Assembly: GCA_900542905.1 (NCBI GenBank) | Contig: UQPF01000027.1 | Coordinates: 1-20,382, forward strand | Direction of reading: 5' to 3' | Length of the DNA stretch: 20,382 bases | Source: an uncultured Collinsella sp. | GTDB lineage: Bacteria > Actinomycetota > Coriobacteriia > Coriobacteriales > Coriobacteriaceae | Shown: one piece after another, positions 8,126 to 13,662 of the stretch | How positions within the stretch are numbered: the first letter of the stretch is position 1 | How the letters are laid out: every line of letters starts with the position of its first letter | The notes under the pieces: generated by a model | Database searches by the model: none | What the model saw: only the letters and a program-made list of their open reading frames with translations | Told to the model about the DNA's origin: nothing | Made by a program: the position numbers and the translations under genes

Positions 8126-8158
8126 AACGGGGTTTGGTTTTAAGCCAGACCCCGTTGT
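8126..8158 (+). terminator. Probable stem-loop terminator after the aminotransferase
   Basis: AACGGGGT (8126-8133) pairs with ACCCCGTT (8149-8156). TTGG/CCAG inner pairs extend the stem, with a TTTTAAG loop. The 3' T tract is short (TTGTCT), so termination may be partial. Confidence 0.6.
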
Positions 8159-8189
8159 CTATGCCGTTGTGTGATTGGGATGAAGCAGT

Positions 8190-8219
8190 TTTACGACTGC
8201 CGAAAGCTATGCGTACAAT
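8190..8219 (+). promoter_or_regulatory. Likely promoter of the PHP-domain gene
   Basis: TTTACG (8190-8195) and TACAAT (8214-8219) are separated by 18 bases. They lie between the preceding stem-loop and the start at 8257. TACAAT also appears at a suitable distance before the aminotransferase, the methyltransferase and the LacI-type gene in this window, which supports it as a common -10 form here. Confidence 0.5.
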
Positions 8220-8256
8220 GAATATACGCGACGGCCATACTGGACAAGGAGACCCG

Positions 8257-9078
8257 ATGCCCTACCTTCTTTCTTGTGATATTCATACTCATACGATGTT
8301 CTCTGCGCATGCGTACTCAACCATCGAGGAGAACATCTATTGGGCGGCGGAGCGCGGCCTTCAGGTGCTCGGTTCCGCCGATCATTTAAGCTCGATGGTT
8401 ACGCCTTGTCCCAATGACCTGCGCAGTTTCCAATTCTTTATTAACCAGGATATCTGGCCGCGCATTTGGAGCGGCGTGCTGGTGCTGCGTGGTGCCGAGG
8501 CTGATATCGTTTCGCTGGACGGCAGCTTGTTTGGCGAAGACATTCCCGTTTCGCTCGATATCGCCGGCGATTCGTATAGTCGTGAGCATTCGCTGTTCGA
8601 TTTGGTGACGCGTAATTTGGATTATTTGGTGGCAAGCGTGCATAACCCGCAGTTTGCCGAAGGCGCGACGCTCGCCCAAACGACCCAGATGTACATCAAT
8701 GCCCTGGAGCACCCCAAGGTGTTCATGCTTGGGCATGCGGGTCGTTCGGGCGTGCCGTTCGATATCGATGAGGTGCTGTTGGCGGCCAAGGCCAAGCACA
8801 AGATCATCGAGATCAACAACCATAGTCTTGAACACGGTGTCGACACTGAGCATTGGGCCGTATGCCGCAAGATCGCCGAGCGCTGCGCCGAGCTGGGCGT
8901 GGGTATTGGCGTGTCGACCGATGCCCACATTGGCATGGCCATTGGCAAGCTCGATCACGCACGCAAGATGCTCGACGAGATTCATTTCCCGCTGGACCTG
9001 ATCGTGACGCGCGACCGCGAGACGCTGCTGCGCGAGATGGCGGCAGCCGGCGTGTGCGACCTGCGCAAAAGTATGTAA
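8257..9078 (+). CDS. PHP-domain metal-dependent phosphatase, YcdX-like
   Basis: A 273-residue protein of the polymerase-and-histidinol-phosphatase (PHP) family, expected to hydrolyse a phosphate ester at a trinuclear metal site. All the usual metal ligands are visible: DIHTH (8-12), His18 in SAHAYST, ADH (41-43), Glu81 in RGAEAD, His129 in SVHN, His160 in MLGHAGR, and STDAH (220-224). HTMFSAHAYSTIEENI is very like the start of E. coli YcdX, so YcdX is a better match than histidinol phosphatase. There are no histidine-biosynthesis genes nearby. The natural substrate is unknown. The ATG at 8257 follows AAGGAGA with a 4-5 base gap; the upstream in-frame sequence contains the promoter and is not coding. 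Confidence 0.88.
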   Translation: MPYLLSCDIHTHTMFSAHAYSTIEENIYWAAERGLQVLGSADHLSSMVTPCPNDLRSFQFFINQDIWPRIWSGVLVLRGAEADIVSLDGSLFGEDIPVSLDIAGDSYSREHSLFDLVTRNLDYLVASVHNPQFAEGATLAQTTQMYINALEHPKVFMLGHAGRSGVPFDIDEVLLAAKAKHKIIEINNHSLEHGVDTEHWAVCRKIAERCAELGVGIGVSTDAHIGMAIGKLDHARKMLDEIHFPLDLIVTRDRETLLREMAAAGVCDLRKSM

Positions 9079-9099
9079 CGGGGCATATATACCAACGAA

Positions 9100-9137
9100 G
9101 GGGGGCGGTCCAGACGGGCCACCCCCCCCTTTTTCTT
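9100..9137. terminator. Terminator shared by the convergent PHP and methyltransferase genes
   Basis: GGGGGG (9100-9105) plus GGTCC (9107-9111) pair with GGGCC (9116-9120) and the C tract from 9122, with one C-A mismatch. TTTTTCTT follows on the plus strand. It lies between convergent stops at 9078 and 9149. Confidence 0.85.
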
Positions 9138-9148
9138 GTACTGGTAGA

Positions 9149-10582
9149 TTATCGGCGCTCGAGGACCGCTACGGTTTCGGTGTGGTCGGTATGGGGGAAC
9201 ATATCGACTGGCGTGATCTTGAGCAGGCGATAGCCTCCATCGAGGAGCTGGTGCAGGTCACGCTCCTGGGTCACGGGGTTGCAGCTGATATAGGTGATGC
9301 GGCGCGGCTTAAGCGCGCAGGCGGCTTCGAGAAACTCGGGGGTGGAGCCGGCGCGCGGCGGGTCGATGGAGAGGACGTCGACGCGCTCGTTGTTGTCGGC
9401 GGCATCCAGGATATAGTCGGTTGCATCGTCGGCCATAAACCAAGCGCTGCGGGTGAGGCCGTTGAGCTCGGCATTGCGGCGTGCGTCGGCAATGCCCGCC
9501 GGGTTGCGCTCCACACCGAGCAGCATGATTCCGATACCCTTGTTCTGGGCTTCTTTAGCTGCGCAAAGACCGATGGTGCCGCTGCCGCAGTAGGCATCCA
9601 TAAGCACATCGTCCTGGCGCAGATCCATGCCATCGATAGCGAGCTGGTAGAGCAGCCCGGTCTGCTGCGGGTTGGTCTGGTAGAACGCGGTAGGGGAGAT
9701 ATCGAATTCGCAACCGAGCAGCTGGTCGCGCATGCACTCGGCGCCATAGACGATACGAGTCTCCTCACCCAAGATGGCGTTACCGGGGCGTCCGTTGATG
9801 TTTTGGGCAACGGTGACGATATGCGGATCGAGTGCGGCGACAGCCTCAAAGAACTCTTGCGCATGCGGCAAGTCGCGCTGAGCGGTCACGAGGGTGACCA
9901 TAATCTGGTCGGTACGCCAACCGCAGCGAACGACGGCATAGCGGAGCAGCCCCAGATGCTTGTCCTCATTAAAGGCGGGAATATGCAGACGTTCGGCCTC
10001 GCGCGCGATGCCGTTGAGAATTTGACGAGCGCCCGGCGCCTCGACAGGACACTCGGGTACGGCAACGATCTTGTGCGTGCCGCGCTCAAAAAAGCCGCAG
10101 CGGACAGTGCCCTCCTTACCGGGAGCAAACGGAGTGGCAGCCTTATGACGAAAACCACGCGGCGCAGGATATTTACCCGGGTCGCCCAGGGTGACGCCCA
10201 TACCGCGAATAGGATCAACGGCGATACCCTCACACTCGCAGAGCTCAGCAAACAGCTCCTCCATAGCAGCCTGCTTGGCCGCCAACTGCTTCTTATAAGG
10301 ACGATTGAGTGCCGTACACCCACCACAAGCTTTCATGATCGAACAGGGAGACTTGGGGTCCACAGCCTTACGCGCAGACGAAACCCGATCTTTATGCGAG
10401 CGCTTGGAGCGAGTCTGAGATGCCTTATCCTCGTTCCGACGAGAGCCGGGACGCTTGGTCTTAGCCTTGCCCTTCGCATCCTGAGACGACTTGGATTTCT
10501 GAGAAGATTTTTTCTCCTCCGACCCCTCAGCCGCCTCAGTCAAAGCACGACGAGCCTTACGCTCCGCACGAGATTCTGCCAT
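9149..10582 (-). CDS. 23S rRNA (uracil-C5)-methyltransferase, RlmD/RumA family
   Basis: A 477-residue SAM-dependent enzyme that would make 5-methyluridine in 23S rRNA. Cysteines for a [4Fe-4S] cluster are C80, C86 and C89 (CSIMKACGGC) and probably C178 (VPECPVEA). The SAM-binding motif is DAYCGSGTIGL (329-339). DPPRAG (407-412) follows, the nucleophile is C434 in YISCNPVTQERDL, and HTET near 467-470 carries the likely catalytic Glu469. Residues 1-75 are an unusual Lys/Arg/Ser-rich, probably disordered tail; I see no TRAM domain, which many relatives have there. It could instead act on tRNA (TrmA-like site), but the Fe-S motif favours rRNA. The ATG at 10582 follows GTGGAG with an 8-base gap. 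A minus-strand TACAAT at 10626-10621 may be its -10 box. Confidence 0.9.
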   Translation of the reverse strand: MAESRAERKARRALTEAAEGSEEKKSSQKSKSSQDAKGKAKTKRPGSRRNEDKASQTRSKRSHKDRVSSARKAVDPKSPCSIMKACGGCTALNRPYKKQLAAKQAAMEELFAELCECEGIAVDPIRGMGVTLGDPGKYPAPRGFRHKAATPFAPGKEGTVRCGFFERGTHKIVAVPECPVEAPGARQILNGIAREAERLHIPAFNEDKHLGLLRYAVVRCGWRTDQIMVTLVTAQRDLPHAQEFFEAVAALDPHIVTVAQNINGRPGNAILGEETRIVYGAECMRDQLLGCEFDISPTAFYQTNPQQTGLLYQLAIDGMDLRQDDVLMDAYCGSGTIGLCAAKEAQNKGIGIMLLGVERNPAGIADARRNAELNGLTRSAWFMADDATDYILDAADNNERVDVLSIDPPRAGSTPEFLEAACALKPRRITYISCNPVTQERDLHQLLDGGYRLLKITPVDMFPHTDHTETVAVLERR

Positions 10583-10690
10583 CAATAACTCCACTAATTC
10601 ATGAATTAAAAGCTGCAAGCATTGTACCGTGCCAAGCCAGCGGGCGATATGCAAGCGCCCATTTCCTGTCAGTGATAGGCCCAACGACGT

Positions 10691-10837
10691 TTGCCCGGCG
10701 CGGGCGGGGAGCGGCGCGTAATTAAGTTTATCGCGAGTTCCGCACGCAAAGGAAAGCACTTAATGTGCTTTCCGTCTTGCGCAGGACTGTAGAGCAGGAA
10801 ACTTAATTACGCGCCGCTCCCCGCCCGCGCCGGGCAA
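10691..10837. repeat. 147-base palindromic element with 39-base perfect inverted ends and a nested hairpin
   Basis: The left arm 10691-10729 begins TTGCCCGGCGCGGGCGGGGA and ends GCGTAATTAAGTTT. The right arm 10799-10837 is its exact reverse complement over 39 bases. Inside, GGAAAGCAC (10751-10759) and GTGCTTTCC (10765-10773) form a second perfect stem, framed by CGCAA (10745-10749) and TTGCG (10777-10781). The whole block can fold into one long, nearly continuous hairpin. It carries no ORF of its own. It lies between the divergent methyltransferase and transporter genes, just upstream of the transporter promoter. The flanks share CCCAAC/CCCCAAC but not as a clean target duplication. A MITE-like or REP-like element is the likeliest reading; a structured RNA is possible. 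Confidence 0.85.
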
Positions 10838-10845
10838 CCCCAACC

Positions 10846-10874
10846 TTGTGCTCCATCAAGGTAAAGTGTATGAT
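10846..10874 (+). promoter_or_regulatory. Promoter of the amino-acid ABC transporter operon
   Basis: TTGTGC (10846-10851) and TATGAT (10869-10874) are separated by exactly 17 bases, an ideal sigma-70-type spacing. They lie 57 bases before the start of the binding-protein gene. It is the best promoter match I see in the window. Confidence 0.65.
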
Positions 10875-10902
10875 TCTGGACGTTACATGACTCACTTTAC
10901 CT
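10859..10902. promoter_or_regulatory. Inverted repeat around the -10 box, possible operator
   Basis: AGGTAAAGTG (10859-10868) and CACTTTACCT (10893-10902) are perfect 10-base reverse complements separated by 24 bases. The left half fills the end of the promoter spacer and touches the -10 box; the right half lies around +20. A repressor contacting both halves would block initiation. The regulator is not identifiable from the sequence. A shorter related string, CTAAAGTG, follows at 10905. Confidence 0.5.
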
Positions 10903-10930
10903 AACTAAAGTGCTATCGAGGGGGAATACC

Positions 10931-11791
10931 ATGAATAGCGATATGTCTCGTCGTCAGTTTGTTGGTCTAGCCGGCTCGCTCGCCGCGGTGCTTGGCCTTG
11001 GTCTTGTCGGTTGCGGCGGTGGTGCTGGCAAGGGCTCCGCTGCTGGCTCTGCCGCGGCCAAGGATGTGAAGGGCGCCGCGGAGTCCAAGAAGCTCGTGGT
11101 GGGCTTTGATAAGTCCTATCCTCCGTACGGCTTTGTGGGCAACGATGGCGAGTACACCGGCTTTGATCTCGATCTGGCCAAGGCTGTTGCCGATAAGCAG
11201 GGCTGGGAGGTCAAATACGAGGCCATCGACTGGGACGCCAAGGATACGCTGCTCAACTCGGGTGCCATCAACTGCATCTGGAACGGCTTTACCATGGAGG
11301 GTCGCGAGGACGACTACACGTTCTCCGAGCCGTACATGCTCAACGAGCAGGTGCTCGTGGTCAAGAAGGATGCGGGCATCAAGAGCTGGGATGATCTTGC
11401 CGGCAAGACGGTGATCACCCAGACCGATTCCGCTGCTCAGGACGTGCTCGAGGGCGATCAGAAGGATCTGGCGGCGACGTTTGCCACGCTCGACACCATC
11501 GGCGAGTACAACACGGCCTTTATGCAGCTCGAGAGTGGTGCGGTCGACGCCGTGGCTTGCGACCTTTCGATTGCCCAGTATCAGCTTGCCGCCAAGCCCG
11601 ATGCCTATACGCAGCTTGATAAGCCGCTGTCCAGCGAGCACTATGCCGTCGGCTTTAAGAAGGGCGACACCAAGTCGGCCGACGCCGTGACCGAGTCGCT
11701 CAAGGCGCTCTATGAGGACGGTACGGTCAAGGACCTGTGCGACAAGTATGCGAGCTACGGTCTATCCTTCGACAATTGGGTCTTGAAATAG
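10931..11791 (+). CDS. Amino-acid ABC transporter substrate-binding lipoprotein with Tat signal
   Basis: A 286-residue extracellular solute-binding protein of family 3 (polar amino acid type). The N-terminus has the twin-arginine motif SRRQFVG (6-12), a hydrophobic stretch (13-26) and a lipobox LVGC with Cys28, so it is probably exported folded by Tat and then lipid-anchored. A Gly/Ala/Ser linker (29-50) follows, then the binding domain from KKLVVGFDKSYPPYGF. EYTGFDLDLAKAVAD is the typical lobe-I helix, and Arg125 in MEGREDDYTFSEPY matches the Arg that holds the ligand's carboxylate. The exact amino acid is unknown; glutamine, cystine or another polar amino acid all fit. The ATG at 10931 follows GAGGGGG with a 6-base gap. 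It is first in the operon with the permease and ATPase. Confidence 0.94.
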   Translation: MNSDMSRRQFVGLAGSLAAVLGLGLVGCGGGAGKGSAAGSAAAKDVKGAAESKKLVVGFDKSYPPYGFVGNDGEYTGFDLDLAKAVADKQGWEVKYEAIDWDAKDTLLNSGAINCIWNGFTMEGREDDYTFSEPYMLNEQVLVVKKDAGIKSWDDLAGKTVITQTDSAAQDVLEGDQKDLAATFATLDTIGEYNTAFMQLESGAVDAVACDLSIAQYQLAAKPDAYTQLDKPLSSEHYAVGFKKGDTKSADAVTESLKALYEDGTVKDLCDKYASYGLSFDNWVLK

Positions 11792-11895
11792 CGGCTTTCC
11801 CAGGCATCCGATTTTGCCGTTCAAACCGTCGCTTGCGTACATTTAGTACGCGGCGCTCCTCTTTCACGGCAAACTCGGGCACCTGGAAAACCCGC
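11791..11895 (+). repeat. Long imperfect hairpin between binding-protein and permease genes
   Basis: The outer arms 11791-11804 (GCGGCTTTCCCAGG) and 11882-11895 (CCTGGAAAACCCGC) pair at 12 of 14 positions. The pairing continues inward with CCGA and TTTGCCGT against ACGGCAAA and TCGG, and a perfect inner hairpin GCGTAC-ATTTA-GTACGC occupies 11835-11851. It starts at the last base of the binding-protein stop codon. A U tract is absent, so it is better read as a partial terminator or mRNA-stabilising stem that sets binding protein above permease and ATPase, or as an inserted palindromic repeat. Confidence 0.7.
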
Positions 11896-11941
11896 TTTAG
11901 CATTGGGTTCGCTGTTCCGTTACTGTGAAAGAGAGCTTGGG

Positions 11942-12595
11942 TTGTCTATTCAGGTCATGATGCAGATGCTTGGCCAGGGATTCTTGGTCAGTTTGCAGCT
12001 GTTTGTGCTGACACTGCTGGGGTCGATTCCGCTGGGAATCCCCGTGGCGTTTATGCGCATGAGCAAAATTGCGCCGCTTCGCTGGATCGCGCGCATCTAC
12101 ATTTCGGTCATGCGCGGTACGCCGCTCATGTTGCAGATGTTTGCCATCTACTTTGCCCCGTACTACGTGTTTGGCATTTCACTCACGCCCGATTCCAAGT
12201 GGACGGCGTGCGTCGTGGCGTTCATCATCAACTACGCCGGTTACTTTGCCGAGATTTATCGTTCGGGCTTGCAGTCCATTCCGCGCGGTCAATACGAGGC
12301 AGCCGAGGTGCTGGGCTATTCGCGCATGCAGACGTTTCTGTATATCGTGATGCCGCAGGTCGCCAAGCGTATTCTGCCAGCGATGGGCAACGAGATCATC
12401 ACGCTGGTCAAGGACACGTCGCTGGCGTTTGCCATTGGCGTGGGTGAGATGTTCTCGACCGCCAAGGCGCTGGTTGCCTCGCAGGTGAGCATGGTACCGT
12501 TTGCGATTGCGGCGTTGATCTACTGGGTCTTTAACTTTGTGGTCGAGATGCTGCTGGGCGCTGCCGAAAAGAAGCTGGACTATTATCATGACTAA
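11942..12595 (+). CDS. Amino-acid ABC transporter permease, HisM/GlnP family
   Basis: A 217-residue inner-membrane subunit of the polar amino acid importer. Hydrophobic segments occur at about residues 9-30, 45-70, 82-100, 145-165 and 185-205. The coupling (EAA) motif is EAAEVLGYSRMQTFLYIVMP, followed by LPAMGNEIITLVKDTSL, a strong family signature. No ATG with a good ribosome site is available. I chose the TTG at 11942, preceded by GAAAGAGAG with a 7-base gap. An upstream TTG at 11903 and the ATG at 11957 are in frame and possible. The 150-base gap from the binding-protein gene holds the long hairpin. Its stop overlaps the ATPase start by 8 bases, indicating translational coupling. Confidence 0.9.
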   Translation: MSIQVMMQMLGQGFLVSLQLFVLTLLGSIPLGIPVAFMRMSKIAPLRWIARIYISVMRGTPLMLQMFAIYFAPYYVFGISLTPDSKWTACVVAFIINYAGYFAEIYRSGLQSIPRGQYEAAEVLGYSRMQTFLYIVMPQVAKRILPAMGNEIITLVKDTSLAFAIGVGEMFSTAKALVASQVSMVPFAIAALIYWVFNFVVEMLLGAAEKKLDYYHD

Positions 12596-13352
12596 CTCAG
12601 TGATGAAAATCGAAAGCGCGCGTAAGGCGTTTGGCGGCAATGAGGTGCTCAAGGATATCTCACTCGAAGTCAAGCGCGGTGAGGTCGTGGCGATTATCGG
12701 GCCTTCGGGTGGCGGTAAGTCCACGCTGCTGCGCTGCGCTACGCTGCTCGAGACACTCGACGGTGGCTCGCTTTCGTTTGGCGACCTTGCGGTTGCGACG
12801 GATGTGGGATCGGGCGCGGTCTATGCGAAGGGAGATGTTCCCAAGCAGGCGCGCTCGCGATTCGGCCTGGTGTTCCAAAATTACAACCTGTTCCCGCACT
12901 ATACCGTGATGAAAAACATCATCGACGCGCCGATACGCGTGCTTAAGCGTCCGCGCGAGCAGGCGGAAGCCCGCGCTCACGGGCTGATTGCGCAAATGGG
13001 GCTGACGGGCAACGAGAACAAGGTACCGTGTGAGCTTTCGGGCGGTCAGCAGCAGCGCGTGAGTATTGCCCGCGCCCTGGCGCTCGATCCGGAAATCTTG
13101 TTCTTTGATGAGCCGACCTCGGCGCTCGATCCAGAGCTGACGGCCGAGGTGCTGCGCGTCATCAAGGACCTGGCGGCGCAGAATATGACGATGGTAATCG
13201 TGACCCACGCAATGCAGTTTGCGCGCGATGTTGCCGACCGCGTGGTCTTTATGGACGGCGGTCGCATTGTCGAGGAGGGGCCTGCCGAGCAGGTTATCGA
13301 CCATCCGCGCGAGCAGCGCACGCGTGAGTTCTTGAGCCGTATCGAGGGATAG
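12588..13352 (+). CDS. Amino-acid ABC transporter ATP-binding protein, GlnQ/HisP family
   Basis: A 254-residue cytoplasmic ATPase that powers the importer. Walker A is GPSGGGKST (38-46), the Q-loop Gln97 lies in VFQNYNLFPHYTV, the signature is LSGGQQQR (150-157), Walker B is ILFFDEP (170-176), the D-loop is SALD, and the switch His207 is in VTHAMQFARDVADR. All motifs are intact. An insert of about 15 residues (70-88, DVGSGAVYAKGDVPKQA) sits before the Q-loop, a region that is variable in this family. The ATG at 12588 overlaps the permease stop; an in-frame ATG at 12603 is an alternative but neither has a strong ribosome site, as expected for coupled translation. A strong terminator follows. 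Confidence 0.95.
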   Translation: MTNSVMKIESARKAFGGNEVLKDISLEVKRGEVVAIIGPSGGGKSTLLRCATLLETLDGGSLSFGDLAVATDVGSGAVYAKGDVPKQARSRFGLVFQNYNLFPHYTVMKNIIDAPIRVLKRPREQAEARAHGLIAQMGLTGNENKVPCELSGGQQQRVSIARALALDPEILFFDEPTSALDPELTAEVLRVIKDLAAQNMTMVIVTHAMQFARDVADRVVFMDGGRIVEEGPAEQVIDHPREQRTREFLSRIEG

Positions 13353-13385
13353 ACTTAGATATTTACTCAACTATTAATTGAGGCG

Positions 13386-13426
13386 AAGCCGCCACAGGCC
13401 TTACGGTCTGTGGCGGCTTTTTGTTT
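13386..13426 (+). terminator. Rho-independent terminator of the transporter operon
   Basis: AAGCCGCCACAG (13386-13397) pairs perfectly with CTGTGGCGGCTT (13408-13419). The stem is extended by GCC/GGT around a TTAC loop and followed by TTTTTGTTT. Confidence 0.93.
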
Positions 13427-13650
13427 ATATCGATGGGGTTTAATAATCGCCCTGCATGCCTGCCCCGTCCTCTCGCCGCCCGTATCCATACGTGCGCCGA
13501 AAGGTGTGCATGGACAGTCACCTGTGAGGGTAGGGTGGTGGCATAGGACATTTGGAGGGTGAGTCGGCTCGGCTGCCGACCATGCTGCTCCCGGGACGGC
13601 ACCGACCGCGAACTCTCCCCGTTGGCGTCGCGCATTGCGCGCGGCCCTGC
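13427..13650 (+). other. Long leader-like gap before the EF-G-like gene, nothing identified
   Basis: About 220 GC-rich bases lie between the transporter terminator and the ribosome site of the next gene. Two short hairpins are visible: GTCGGC-TCGGCT-GCCGAC (13563-13580) and CGCGC-ATTG-CGCGCG near 13630. An open frame runs through from 13552 but has no ribosome site and an unlikely composition. I do not recognise any riboswitch or a convincing promoter. It probably contains the promoter and 5' leader of the EF-G-like gene. Confidence 0.4.
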
Positions 13651-13662
13651 AAGGAGGTCATC

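Noticed and set aside
9182..10588. Long plus-strand open frame opposite the methyltransferase
   Set aside because: The minus strand has the Fe-S cysteines, SAM motif and SCNP catalytic motif; the plus-strand frame has none.
13552..13662. N-terminal extension of the EF-G-like protein
   Set aside because: AAGGAGG sits 5 bases before the ATG at 13663 and the P-loop is then at the usual distance; the upstream in-frame sequence lacks a ribosome site.
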